Assembly (NCBI GenBank): GCA_023678885.1
Contig: CM043001.1
Location: forward strand, 1,064,001 to 1,128,000
Direction of reading: 5' to 3'
DNA: 64,000 bases
Source: Pogostemon cablin
Lineage: Eukaryota > Streptophyta > Magnoliopsida > Lamiales > Lamiaceae
Made by a program: the position numbers and the translations under genes. Positions 1 through 11,534 of this stretch are shown here, piece by piece. The notes below the pieces were generated by a model that had not been told where the DNA came from, did no database searches, and saw only the letters and a list, made by a program, of their open reading frames with translations. Positions within the stretch are counted from its first letter, which is position 1; every line of letters begins with the position of its first letter.

Positions 1-52
1 ATTCAGTCCCACATCACATTGTGCAAAAACATAATTTTGATACTTAGCGAAG

Positions 53-430
53 ATGTTCAAGATGCAATTTAAATCAGAATTGGTGGAATAATGGATCAAG
101 AAAATTGAAGAAATTGGATGAATAATTGGCTGAAAGCAAAAAGCCTGATGATATCTCTGGTTCAGCCAACGGTGAGATTTCCAAAAGCACCCATTGTTGA
201 AGGAACCTGCACCTGGGGAAACCAGTATATGAGACTGAAACTAAACAAGGAGAAGTTCTATTACGTGGTTGTGTCAACTGTGAGTCACACTTTTCTTTAC
301 CAAAGTCTAGGGAGTAGCTTTTGGACAGCACATGGGTCATCCAACTCAGGTTTTCTGGGAGAAGTTTCAATTGATTTTGCTGATCTTGCAGAAAAGCCAC
401 TGAATCTCTGCAGACATCTTTTGCGTCGGC
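53..430 (+). pseudogene. NT-C2 (EEIG1/EHBP1-type) domain gene fragment
   Basis: I recognise the N-terminal NT-C2 domain found in plant coiled-coil proteins that resemble myosin heavy chain or USO1. The visible pieces are PTVRFPKAPIVEGTCTWG near 158-216 and GFLGEVSIDFADLAE near 352-396. The probable start (ATG at 53, reading MFK) runs into a TAA after 12 codons, and the usual stretch between it and the PTVRF motif is largely missing. Between the two conserved blocks lies an insertion of about 57 nt that starts GTGAGT and ends ACAG; it looks like a tiny relic intron, but removing it does not restore the frame. Homology stops near 405, and no coiled-coil region follows. I read this as a decayed gene fragment. 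It could instead be a badly assembled edge of a real gene, since the window begins 52 bases upstream. Confidence 0.6.
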
Positions 431-475
431 AATCTCCTCTTTTATTTTTTTCTCTTCTTTCTCAGCATTAATTCA

Positions 476-2349
476 TTCACACTGTTTTTCTTAATAATTT
501 GTTCCTCTCTTTTACTTCTTCCTATTTCTTAATGGTGCTATTTGTCCCTCCAATATGAGTAGATGGATACAATTTTGATTTAGCATTTTCCCAAATTGGA
601 ATTTAAGCTTCTGTTTTACTCAATTTTTACATTTTCCCGGACAACTTCTTGAAAACACATTATTTCATCTTTGTTGAGGCACAAGAACATCAAAAAGATT
701 ATTCTATGGGCTGATGTGGTGATCTTTAATTTTTTGTGTTATTATTTTAAATATTTTTTATAATTAAAATATTAAATCTTATGAATGCCTTATCACTATA
801 AAAGTATATTTAATGGAGTTATTTAATTGTAATTATGATTTCTTTTAATTGCTTAGTATACCATTTAATATTTAATTTATGAATGTTATTATTCCAATTA
901 ATTAATTCAAATTATATGCGTGTAATAATGTTAGTGTAATTATTCCAAAATTAAGAAACGGTATTATATATAATTAATTAATGAATTTTTTACCTATATT
1001 TAAATATTAATTAAATATGTAATTTATGGTTATGGATCTATTGTTTATTTAAATAAAAATAATAATATTTGCTCAAGTTAATAGTATACCTTTCCATTAT
1101 TAATGTATCTTATAAATAATAATAATATGTGATTGTTATTTGCTTATTTTCTATAAAGTACATACAACATGTGTTTTGTTCATTTATTTTCTGTTAGATG
1201 AAATTGGCATTTTTCATTTTGATCCTATGTCATGCATCTAGATAGTTTTCAAGTATCCCATGATACAATATTATTTGATTAAAAGAATATTAATGATAGT
1301 AAAGGCAAATCTTTTAAATTATTTAATTACATCTTTTAATGTGAAGTCAATTATACATAGTTTCACGTGTAGTTTAAATGTTCCAAATCATGAAAATTAT
1401 TTTGGACACAGCATACTATATTCATAAAGATGATATAAATTAATATTGAATAATTGTTTTTTCATATGCATATTAAAATAGTATGGAAAATAAATAATGT
1501 TTTTATTTTATTTAAAATCCTATTATATTATTTCCTTTATTCTGCGTATAAATAAATATTTTCTTCGTGCCGTTCTTTATTGGTGAGTTTTAAATATTCT
1601 TTTATCATTTTGTTCCCATATTTTTAATTTTAAATGATGACATATTATTTTGTATTTTGTAGTAGCATTTTGGAGTTTTATTACAAAAGGTGGGCCCATA
1701 ATATATAATTGCTAAATCAAAATACAAATTTTAAAATAAGTTCGATTTTATTTATAAGTTTGCAATGATTTGATATTTAACTTTTAAAAATCCCTAATAT
1801 TACATACATTGCATATTAATCTTTTATTTAATCAATTTACTAAATATATCTCCAAAAAATTAATGTATCCTTTTATATAAATTGATACAATATTTTAACT
1901 TCGTATTAAAAAAAGAGTAGCATTTTGTTTAACTTAAATTATAAGAAAAAACGGTATTATTGGTAAATTATCATATATAAATATTTATCTTTTATGTACA
2001 AATAATATAATTTGTTTTAACAAAATTATTTATAATAAAAAAGTTCATTTCATAATTTAATTTAATTTTTTCCTAAATAAATACTGAATAATCTCGCGTA
2101 ACACGCGGATTACATTCTTTTTATTATTAAACACAAGCATTAGTTAGTCTCTAAACGAACAAACTTAACGGAGTATAATTCTATCATGACACGACTAGTG
2201 TCCATTTCTAGTAATTAATTACTTCTCACTGATAATATAAGATGAAAAGAGGTTTAAAAAAAGAGTGAATTTGATTATACATATACCTATATATTGAAAT
2301 ATGATATCCAAAATCCAATTATACACTTGTATAATTAACAAAGATCAAG
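476..2349. other. AT-rich intergenic sequence
   Basis: No gene is supported here. The stretch is very AT-rich with short homopolymers and low-complexity runs. A short GC palindrome (CGCG-taaca-CGCG) at about 2095-2107 resembles the subterminal hairpin of plant Helitrons, but no CTRR terminus follows, so I do not call an element. Confidence 0.6.
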
Positions 2350-2357
2350 ATCTGCAC

Positions 2358-2674
2358 TAGACATGCACAAATGAACCGGAACCGGAACCGCCGGATCCGG
2401 AGCCGGCAAAAAAAACCGAAACCGGCTAAGAAAGGTTCGGTTCCGGTTCCTCATATTTGGGAAAAAAACCAGCGGTTCCAGTTCCGAATCGGCGGTTCCG
2501 GTTCGAACCGCCGGTTTTTTAATTTTTTTTTATTTTTTACGCTTAAAATCCAAAAAAAAAAATTTAAAACCGGAACCGGAACCGTCGGTTCCGGAACCGA
2601 AAGCTTCGCACCCCGGTCCGGTTCCGGTTCCCCCTATCTTGGAACCGGCGGTTCCGAACCGGGGTGCATGTCTA
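2358..2674. mobile_element. hAT-type MITE with CCGGTTC-rich interior
   Basis: The 317-bp element has 11-bp perfect terminal inverted repeats: TAGACATGCAC at the left end and GTGCATGTCTA at the right. It is flanked by a perfect 8-bp direct repeat, ATCTGCAC, at 2350-2357 and 2675-2682. Eight-bp target duplications with TAG-starting TIRs are the signature of hAT transposons. The inside is unusual: dense repeats of GGAACCG and CGGTTCC on both strands, so most of the element can fold back on itself. No transposase is encoded, so the element is non-autonomous. Confidence 0.88.
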
Positions 2675-2999
2675 ATCTGCACAACTGAAATACCCGTCTC
2701 AATAGATATTCAGATCTGAAATCTTGCTGTTTATAAACATAAGATTGCAACCATGAATATTGAGAGTACAACTTGAAAGCTGAAATTAATCAAGAACATC
2801 AATTTCTGATTTAATATATAAAAAAAAAGACATTTTTAAGGAAGTAGTGGATCATGTTATTGTCAAGTAATGTTACAAACAAGTTAAAAAAACTATCAAG
2901 AAAAACCATTAGACTAATGAACAGTAGTCTGTCTATGAATAAAAGATCACAGTTGAAATCTAAAGAAAGAGATATGAATGAAACTTATTAAAAAGGCGA

Positions 3000-4781
3000 T
3001 CACAAGAGTTTCTCTGTTAACCTGATCATGAATGAATTTACAGCAGCTGCCTCCAAAACTATCCATGATGATTCGAAGAGCTCGTGGAAGTACTCAGCTC
3101 CGGTCTCCTCAGCAGCGCTTCTGAATGCAAGTCCAAACGCGTTTCCTTGAACTGCACCGAGCCGGGGCTTTCCACAGATGCCAACTATCAGAACCCTCTT
3201 CTGCTCTACAGTGTAGCAAACACAAATTAAGGGCTTCATTCTTGCTCCCCTTTCACGTAGAGCGTCCATAAGGAAATAACCGAATTTAGTCAAAGCCTGA
3301 GGGTGGCACAAAAGCTTTGTATCGGCAGAGTCTTCAAGTTTTACCCACCTAAATTTCCTGCCACCTCTAATGGACCCCTTCTTTGTTACAAATGTGCTAC
3401 CTTGTCTGAGAACAGCCCTTTGCACCTTAATAGCTTGTCGCATTCCTGTTTCCAGTTTCTCAACCCTGTTAAAAGACAGGGCGTCATAAGCTACTCCAAA
3501 TTGCTGTGAATTAGAGGAGCCATCCGATTCAACTGATGACTCGAGAAGGGCAGTAACTCCATAGACTACATCTGCAGCAGATACTTTGGAGCTATACCCA
3601 TGCAATAGTAGGAAACCTCGGTAATAGAACTCTGTGAGCCCAAACTCCGGCAGAAACTTTTCAAACATATCCTTCATTCTTTGTTTGATTTCTACACTCA
3701 TATACTGGAATTTCTGTTTGCACTCTTCCCTTGCAAACCCCATCCGAGCCAAAAGAAGTTGCATTCTTTTCAACCCTTGGTCACTCCATGTTTTCAGTTT
3801 AGTCGCAATGTAGGAGGAGCATAGCATCGAATCGAACAGATTCCACTCCTGCAACAACATCAGCCTCGGCTCATCCTCGTAAGCAATTCTAGAAGAGTCG
3901 GGCACAGTTACCTTTGTGCCATCTTTGAGTGTTACTGAAGTAACAGCATCCAAGTTTCCCGAGCTGTTAATATGCTGTTCAAGTTCCATAACTCCAGCCT
4001 GATATCTCTCATCAGTTAACCTCTCATGAACAAACTGGTCAGTTAAAGCCACACAAGCCAACCAGAGTAGCTCATTTTTGTTCTTTCTCAGTGAATGAGA
4101 TAGCTCATACATCAAACACCCCGATGGCTTCCCATGGAAAGTTCCCATATAATAGTATTCTTTCTTCAACTTCCTGAAAACCTTAACGGGGTCACTCTCA
4201 TCCTGAGAACCTCTCTTCCTCTTCCTACCACCTACCCCACCCTCCTCAATATCACTGTCATTTTCATCCTCACTATCCGAATCATCTTCAACCTCATCAT
4301 CACTGTTCAAATCACTTGCATTAGCAAGAACAGACACATCACAATTGTATGCTAGATCAGCCTGTTGCTCGTCATCCATTGTATAAAGCACAACCACTCG
4401 ATCATTCTGGTCACTCAGATTGTGTAAATGAATTGGCCTATGACTATCAACAACATAAACACGTGCTGAAGGTCCGATTCCCAGATCCCTCCTAAGATCC
4501 CTATGGCAACCCCAATTGATCAACAAAATAGAAATCGGCTCATCCAAGGATGAACTTAAACTAGGGCCAGCATACTTGTGAATTTCCTTGAAACTCGAAA
4601 CTGGGTAACAAGCATACCTAATTGAATCAGATTCAAGAACATGCCCAATAATTTTCAAAGCACAAAGGGAATCTACATCAGATGTTGAGGGAAAAATTAG
4701 AAGAGGAGAAGATGCAGCTGAAGCTAATGCTGATTCCCTTAGCCGCGTGTAAAACGATTCAACACTCAGCTCCCTCACCAT
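3000..4781 (-). CDS. CDC45: CDC45 replication factor
   Basis: This is CDC45, the factor that joins MCM2-7 and GINS to form the CMG replicative helicase in the nucleus. The 593-residue protein is encoded by one uninterrupted exon starting at the first ATG. The N-terminal third carries the degenerate DHH-phosphoesterase-like core of the family: LLIFPSTSDVDSLCALKII around residues 27-45 and VVDSHRP at 110-116. A Ser/Asp/Glu-rich acidic stretch at 159-180 is followed by a basic KRKR patch (187-190), a likely nuclear localisation signal. Length and layout match plant CDC45, which is also intronless in Arabidopsis as I recall. The next gene, RIN4, is on the same strand about 1.7 kb upstream. E2F-like sites lie about 460-575 bp upstream of the start. 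No break or missing segment is seen. Confidence 0.96.
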   Translation of the reverse strand: MVRELSVESFYTRLRESALASAASSPLLIFPSTSDVDSLCALKIIGHVLESDSIRYACYPVSSFKEIHKYAGPSLSSSLDEPISILLINWGCHRDLRRDLGIGPSARVYVVDSHRPIHLHNLSDQNDRVVVLYTMDDEQQADLAYNCDVSVLANASDLNSDDEVEDDSDSEDENDSDIEEGGVGGRKRKRGSQDESDPVKVFRKLKKEYYYMGTFHGKPSGCLMYELSHSLRKNKNELLWLACVALTDQFVHERLTDERYQAGVMELEQHINSSGNLDAVTSVTLKDGTKVTVPDSSRIAYEDEPRLMLLQEWNLFDSMLCSSYIATKLKTWSDQGLKRMQLLLARMGFAREECKQKFQYMSVEIKQRMKDMFEKFLPEFGLTEFYYRGFLLLHGYSSKVSAADVVYGVTALLESSVESDGSSNSQQFGVAYDALSFNRVEKLETGMRQAIKVQRAVLRQGSTFVTKKGSIRGGRKFRWVKLEDSADTKLLCHPQALTKFGYFLMDALRERGARMKPLICVCYTVEQKRVLIVGICGKPRLGAVQGNAFGLAFRSAAEETGAEYFHELFESSWIVLEAAAVNSFMIRLTEKLL

Positions 4782-5240
4782 TTCCTAACACTAAGCTGAA
4801 CTCGTAAAATCCAAGTGCGCTCTCATGAAACAACAAAGTTCACCTCCACGTTAAATCAAGCACTCAGATCCAGCCAAAAAAATTGGACAGTAATCACAAA
4901 AATTAATGATACGCGGAAAAGGTGCAATTGAAATGGCACTGGTATAGGGATTTGAGATTTTTTTCTGAAAGTGGGATAAAATGGACAAGATTCACAAACA
5001 TATCGATTTATACGGAGATAAAGAGCAATTCAACAGGTATAGATTCAGGATTTTATGTAATTGCCTGAAAAAATCATTCCAGATCACGAATTGCAGATAT
5101 ATCCTCATTCAATCTCAGCTGATTTAGTTATTCAAGGAGAGGACTGAAGCGAAAGAGTGAGAAAAGTAGTTTGAATAAAATTGAATGAGAAGAAAAGTTT
5201 TTGAGAGAGAGAAGATTTGGAAGTGTTTCAAAATTTCAGG

Positions 5241-5353
5241 CTTCCGCCAATTCTCGATTTCGAATCCATTAAAAGGGTTTCTATTTGAGATTGCATTCAA
5301 GATTGGAAATTTGGGGGTGTTTCAAATTTTTAACTACCGCCCATTCTTGGCGC
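5241..5353. promoter_or_regulatory. Candidate E2F sites upstream of CDC45
   Basis: Two E2F-like sequences occur in the region upstream of CDC45: TTGGCGGAAG on the minus strand at 5241-5250 and CTTGGCGC on the plus strand at 5346-5353. The plant E2F consensus is TTTSSCGS and S-phase genes commonly carry it. Both sites deviate from the full consensus at the T-run, so this is a suggestion from sequence plus the known S-phase role of the gene. Confidence 0.3.
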
Positions 5354-5409
5354 TGAAATTAGGTTTGCTCAATATTTGGATAAGAAGACAGAAATACCCC
5401 AAAGGTTAG

Positions 5410-6470
5410 ATCTGTAATCTCTATTTAATGCAATTTCAATTTCAATAGAACCTACCTACATATTTTTCTTTTTCTTTTTTCATTATTATTCCGATAAGAA
5501 TATACAGAAATAAATCATTCACTTTCAAAAGCATCCAGAAATATTTTTATTTTCTACTCCTATACTACCCATATTTTATTTCTATATTTTTATTTACTTC
5601 TTTTATTATTAGTTACCGTGCAATTTAAAGTGTATTTTTAGTTCATACTCCATATTTCATGGTCAAAGTTAATTCAATTAATTTATTCTCAAATTTTGTC
5701 TTATGTAAATAATCAAGTGTTCTAAAGAGAATTAGTATAACATAGGAGTATTTTATTCCAAATTACATGAGGACCTGAGGTAGTCTTAATAATAAATTAA
5801 AATCATTTGGGAATTAATAATTCTGTTTACAAAGCCGATGATACTTGAATTGATATAGCACTAATCTATTTAGAAATTCGAATAATAACACTAACTTTTT
5901 ACAATATTTTGACTCCTTTTTTTTTCCTAAAAAAATATTAATCGACATCATCACACACAAGATTTATGGAATAAAAAAATTATTCAAAACATGAAAAAAA
6001 AAAAAAAAACTCATTAGCACTAAACTCAAGCAATGCTAGCCTTGCACATTTATATAACAAACTAAATAAATCCAAAATTCATTTTAAAATGGAATAACAA
6101 TTACATCTTTAATAGTACTACAAACTCTAGAAAAAATTGAAGGAAAAAAAAAAGTTACAAAACAAAATGACTCCTCCCTTTGCATGAAAACAAGATAAGA
6201 AAAAATTGAAAGGTAGTATACTGTAACAAAAGAATCTATCACAAGTAGCTCCCTATGTCATAGAACAAGTGGAATGTAAGAAGATCGAAAGATCGTTAAT
6301 CGTTCGATGATGAAGACGACGACGAAGCAACCTATGAAGATCTCATGTTTATTGTCAAAAGAAGCACACTGATTAACATAAAAAGAACCATCTCTGAATC
6401 AGAATGGCCTCCAAAGCTATTTACATGTTCAAATAGCTCAAACGAACGCGAATGAAAGAATCGTCTCGCT
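5410..6470. other. Intergenic spacer between CDC45 and RIN4
   Basis: AT-rich sequence with poly-A runs (for example about 5994-6010). It should contain the distal CDC45 promoter and the 3' UTR of RIN4. No further gene or clear repeat was seen. Confidence 0.5.
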
Positions 6471-8401
6471 CTACCACCAAGGAAAGCAGCATTTCTACAT
6501 CCAGGAACAGATAAAGGTTAAGTCTTGATTTGCAAGAACAGGAGATCAACACAAATTGACAACTGATCTTGTTAAGACTGACCTTAGGTTCGTTGGATGG
6601 TTGACTGTGTATGTAAGATGGACGATTTGGTGTAGTTCCAGCCATATTTCCTGTCCCTGCTACGTTCCGTTCTTCTCGTACTTTGTTGAATATGTGAGTG
6701 AAGTTTTCAGCTGACTGAGGGTCGCTTTCGTTCCATTCGCCAAATCTTGGAACAGCAGCTCCTTTATCAGGCTGTTGTTTATAGATGGAGTGAATTAAGT
6801 TGATAGATAGGTTCGTAGCAGATATGTCTTTTTTAAATGTATATGCTATATTAGATGCAGCATTCATTATATACGCGGGTTTTTACGTATCCTTAACAGA
6901 TGGAAAATTGGAATATCAGTGAGCTAACATGAGCTAAAGCTTGCAAGCTAACTGAATTTTTCGTCTGAAATATAGACGAAAAGGCACCGTTTCAGACCAG
7001 GGGTCATTTTTCTATACTATATGCACAGCAGTGTCTCTAGATCTCTATACGTAAGAAACACACATTATCCACACGTATTCATACAAACTGTGCATCTATA
7101 TACTATAAGAAGTCATAGGTTCTTATGATCTAAACTGATTTTCTTGTCTGAAATGGCATCGTCTCAGACGAATGTTTGTTATGTGTTTAATGCGCAGCAG
7201 AGTACATAACTAGATCAGTGTAAGTAGATCCAAAGACAATTACACAAGCTATATCCACAAGCATACATACAAGCCACACATAAGTGAACAGTAAGAAGTG
7301 ATGTGTCCTAATTATGATTAATTGCACTCTCATTTGATGGAAAGACAGGCAATATAGTATGTAAAAGTCTTACACTTTCGTCTCCTCGGACGGGCCTCAG
7401 TCTGGATCTACCAGGGGTACCATGACTAATATCATTGTTTCTTCCTTCCCAAGCAGGAGATCCATTGCCCCTACCCCTAGCTTTAGGCTGATAATGTGGA
7501 TGAAGTGGTGACCGTTCAAAGCTTAGCTCTGATCCTGCACTAGGGCGGGCCGAACGAGCTGGTCTCTGCACACGGCCACCATAACTCAACTCGTTAACAC
7601 TTTTCTGGCCCATATTTTCATTCACACTCCGAGGGTTACTCAATTGCCTAAAATCATCATCTTCCCGGCTCACTCTATGTTCGGGTGTTGGCCTCACAGC
7701 TCCCCTCCCAACCGGCTCGTCCGGTTTGGTTCTCGTTTTTGGTTGAGGAGCAGGAGCAACAGGAGGTGGATCAATCTTACTAAACATCTCCGGATTTTCT
7801 TGAGGGTCATTCGGATTTATCATCATCTTCCCACCACCTCGATTTTTCCTCGCCTTGTCGAAGAAAACTGTGTAAGGAACATTGTCTTCGTTTTCCCAGT
7901 TGCCAAATTTTGGCACATTTGAACGCTGGTTTTCCAACAACATATACAGATGTTAATCCTTTGATTATATAAGTGACATTACATCAAATGATACACATAA
8001 TAATTGTAAACAATATATAGCAAATGCAGTTTAAGGATGTCAAATTAGAAGAATAAATTCACCAAGAACACATTAATTCACACGTCAAAACAGATAATTG
8101 TAAATTGTAATGTATTTTCAAATTAAAAATCACATTAACTTTTGATCATATGTAATTTTTCCCCCTTGAGCTGATCAATGTTGAAAATACCAACATGTTG
8201 ACTATTTTCATTTTCTAACATCAATCAAAAGTTCAAATAATTTCCATCAAGAACCAAACACATACACCCCAACATACAGAACATTCAAACATTAAATCAA
8301 TGTTTTTGATGAACATTAAGTAAACATAAATAAGGCAAAACAAAAGAAGAAGACATTCAAAACAGAAAAAAACACCACCAAAAGATTCATACCTGCAACA
8401 T
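6471..8401 (-). CDS. RIN4: RIN4-like immune regulator (two NOI domains)
   Basis: This is RPM1-interacting protein 4, a plasma-membrane hub of plant immunity targeted by bacterial effectors. My coding exons are 8401-8393 (only ATG TTG CAG), 7925-7374, 6771-6583 and 6494-6471, all joined in phase 0 with GT-AG introns, giving 257 residues. The first NOI domain holds VPKFGNW and the second holds VPRFGEW; these are the sites AvrRpt2 cleaves in Arabidopsis RIN4. The second NOI also has FTHIFNKVREER, which includes the threonine corresponding to phosphosite T166. The protein ends KKCCFPWW, supplying the cysteines expected for palmitoylation and membrane anchoring. Upstream sequence at about 8630-8720 is GA-rich and is probably 5' UTR. 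A Mutator-like element begins at 8869. The start is inferred from splice fit, since the conserved block begins only three codons later. Confidence 0.93.
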
Positions 8402-8629
8402 AACACAAGAACACACAGTATGACAAGAAAGATAACATGATCAATTCTTTTTTAAAAGATAAATTCACAGTGACAGAAAAACCAAAAATCCCACAATTCT
8501 GTTTAATACTAAAGAAAAGGGGAAATGAAAACTAACAGCCATTGTTGTTCAGCAGTAAAATCCCAGAAAGATAGAATCTTTGTTGAGAATTGAAGAAAGA
8601 GAGGTGGTAGTTCTGAGAAGGTGCCAGCA

Positions 8630-8725
8630 AGTAGAGGGAGAGAGAGAGATGGAAATGGGTATGAAAAAGGGTGAAATATATTATAAGTAGAGAGAGAAGA
8701 AGAAGAGAGAGAGGAGAGAGTGTGA
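8630..8725. repeat. GA-rich microsatellite in RIN4 leader
   Basis: Runs of GAGAGA interrupted by GAA triplets lie 230-330 bp upstream of the inferred RIN4 start codon. Such GA/CT tracts are common in plant 5' UTRs and core promoters. An open frame across this area (8509-8787, minus) has no recognisable content and is probably not translated. Confidence 0.6.
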
Positions 8726-8868
8726 GGTGAGGTGAGGTTGATCAACCATTGACCGAGCTCCACAGGTAATGGTTGACTATTCGCCATCGCTCTTCTCCCC
8801 CTTACCCAGTCTTCACTCGTCTGGAATTTTTCTTACCCTGTTTTTTCAGCTGCAACAAAACATCTAAA

Positions 8869-9997
8869 GGATTTATGGGCTGTTGCCCAATGTGAGTTTA
8901 CAATATAAAAAATGTCCACCCTAACAAATCTTTATCAAAACTGCCCCCTTTCATAATTATTTTACCAAGATACCCCGTTAAAAGACAAAAATAAATCCGC
9001 GTTTTTTTTTTCGGATACATAATTCCTCGGTTACAAACTTTTATTACTAATAATAATTATTCTTATTAATTAATTTTATTATTAAATAATTCAGAGTATG
9101 ATACTCCCTCCGTCCCACGTATTTTTACCCACTTTCCATTTTGGGGTGTCCAACGTATTTTTACTCATTCTATTTTTGGCAAAAATACATAATATTTTAT
9201 TACCTACTTTTTACAATCCCAACAACTTTAATTACTCCCTTTTTTACACTTTATTCATCATTCTCAATAATTTTATTCACTTTTTTCTTTTTAAATTACT
9301 AATTTATCCCTACTTTCTCTTACATTATATATTAAAAAAACAAAACATTTTAATCTCGCGTGCCCGTACAAACGGATAAAAATACCCGGGACGGAGGGAG
9401 TATCATATTTTTCTAAAATAATTTCTTTTTTTAATAATATTTTTTGTTAATTTATTAATTACTCTTTAAATATACCATTAGTCTCGTAGTTATCTTTACT
9501 GGTATTGTAAATATGTAAGTAAATATGTAATTTAAAGAAGTTATTTTTTGATAAATATATTGACTTTTTAGGAGTATTATGATATTTTTAGATAATAAAT
9601 AAAGTACAAATTATAGGAGTAATAATTTTTAAATTAAAATAAATTTTGAGAATATTAAACGTAAGTTTTTTTTAATGAAAATAAATGTCAAAAGGGTTGT
9701 AGTTAATAAAATTAAATTAATCTTATTAATAAATAATTATTTTTATTAATTTAGTATTTATTTTATTTAGGATGATCAATTAAACAACCAATTTTATATA
9801 AAATTGTGTATAATCTATGAAGTTAGTATATATATATATATATTTTTTTTAAAGCCAACACTTCTCCTTTTAAGATACATGAGATACATGAGGGTTAAAG
9901 TGTCTTTTATTATGAAAAGTGGGCATTTTAGTTGTTTAATATGAAGTGGGCATTTTGATTATTAATATTGTGTATTGGGCATTAATGGTTATTCCCC
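8869..9997. mobile_element. Mutator-like non-autonomous element
   Basis: The 1.13-kb segment is bounded by a perfect 10-bp direct repeat, AACATCTAAA, at 8859-8868 and 9998-10007. Mutator-like elements make 8-11-bp target duplications. The ends form an imperfect inverted repeat: the left end begins GGATTTATGGGCTGTTGCCC, and the reverse complement of the right end begins GGGGAATAACCATTAATGCC. Both continue with CAAT. No transposase is encoded. A Stowaway MITE (9104-9400) is nested inside. The element sits directly upstream of the RIN4 leader. Confidence 0.6.
9104..9400. mobile_element. Stowaway MITE
   Basis: This 297-bp Tc1/Mariner-type MITE starts CTCCCTCCGTCCC and ends GGGACGGAGGGAG, flanked by the TA target duplication (9102-9103 and 9401-9402). 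The interior is AT-rich and non-coding. It is nested in the Mutator-like element. Confidence 0.92.
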
Positions 9998-10007
9998 AAC
10001 ATCTAAA

Positions 10008-11110
10008 CTAGAGAAACTTTTTTTTTAAAACACCAATTTACCGATTAAAAGATTACTCTTTAAACCGATGATTTATTTATCACTTAGAAAAATACTCCTA
10101 CTTTTCATTTTTTTTTAACACTAATTTATAGATTACAAATTGCTCTTTAGAAAAAATAGTTGATGTCGTATGTTCAGGTGCATAAATGTATAAGGGTATA
10201 ATAGCATTTTATTTTAAAATTTATACTACATTTTAATTAATAAAAGGATAATTTTTTCATTGAAAATATATATTAAAATATGAATAATATAAATATTTAA
10301 TTAAAAAATAATATATTTTTTTTCAAAAAATCATCTTTATATAAATTCTTATACTAAAGGGTATAACAATTAATATTAAAGAGTACAATTTTAAAAAATT
10401 ATGGGATTTGAGGGCACAGTATCCTGAACATACAATTTTAGCATTAGAAAAAATTATTACTCTTTTAAATGAAATATGCTTTTATTTATTTATTTATTTA
10501 ACAAAATTTGAGGAGTAATATTTTTATTTCAAAGAGAGTAATACTTCATTTATGAAAAGAGTAAAATTTTATTTTTTATTTTTTTTATTAAAAAATATTT
10601 TTTTTATAAATAAGGTTCACACAATATTCACTCTGTAAATTTTTAGTTTGTTTTACGACAACGGACAACTCATCAATATATATAAATATAAAAACTACTT
10701 TCTCATTTTTTGTTTTTGTTTTACTTGATTTTACAATTATAATATTATAAATTTAATTATAAAAATTAAATTTTAGATTGTAAAATAGATTATAAATTAA
10801 AAAGTATAATATTACATGAATCATAGTAATAAAATTATAATTATACATTTATAATTAATCATGCCTTAAACATAACTATTATACTCAAAGATAAAATAAA
10901 TTATAAATAATAGAAAAACGAAATACTGTCATACGTCGTAAAATATTCTAAAGGATAATTTGCCGTACAATTTTAGTTTTTCTTATCTAAATCATTAAAT
11001 TATTGGCAAGTGTCGTAAAATAGTTCCAAATGATAATTTGCCAAGCAATTTTAGTTTTTCTTATATAAGTCATTAAATTATTGGCAAGTGACGGATAAAT
11101 ATGATATATT
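10008..11110. repeat. AT-rich spacer with a two-copy tandem repeat
   Basis: No gene is seen. At about 10935-11092 an approximately 80-bp unit occurs twice in tandem with modest divergence; each copy contains ACAATTTTAGTTTTTCTTAT or a close variant and ends ATTATTGGCAAG. The rest is AT-rich low-complexity sequence. Confidence 0.6.
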
Positions 11111-11117
11111 CCACCTC

Positions 11118-11388
11118 TAAAGGCTTGTGTGAGACCGTCTCACGTAAGCCCTTACGTGAGACGGTTAGAAAGTAATAATTTTTATATTGAAAAGTGATAC
11201 TAAATTAATAAAAAGTGATAATATTATTTCATGAACAATTTATAGTATAAATGAGAAGTGATAACATTTTATAGCGAAAGTGGTAACATTTTATAACAAA
11301 AGTAATAATATTTTATAGATAACTATTTTAAAAAGTGTAAAATTATTTCACGTGAGACGATCTCATGCAAGACCTACCCTCATATTTT
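11118..11388. mobile_element. Palindromic GTGAGAC MITE (short copy)
   Basis: The ends are inverted repeats of about 25 bp: the left reads AGGCTTGTGTGAGACCGTCT and the reverse complement of the right reads AGGTCTTGCATGAGATCGTC. Just inside the left end is a perfect 14-bp hairpin with a 2-nt loop at 11135-11164. The interior repeats the phrase AAAGTGATAA and variants. Related copies or ends lie at about 42,455 and 61,247-62,495. Confidence 0.6.
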
Positions 11389-11534
11389 ATGTATTACTCC
11401 TTCCTTCACATAATAACGTTCCGATTTATAAAAATTATATTTTCCTTTGTTACAGTAAATGAGACCAAACAAAACATTAATCTAAATATTTTCATAGGCG
11501 CCACAACACAATATTAATAAATCATTTACTATAC

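Noticed and set aside
8509..8787. Minus-strand open frame of 92 codons upstream of RIN4
   Set aside because: It is serine/leucine-rich because it crosses the GA-rich leader, has no family resemblance, and lies in the probable RIN4 5' UTR or promoter.
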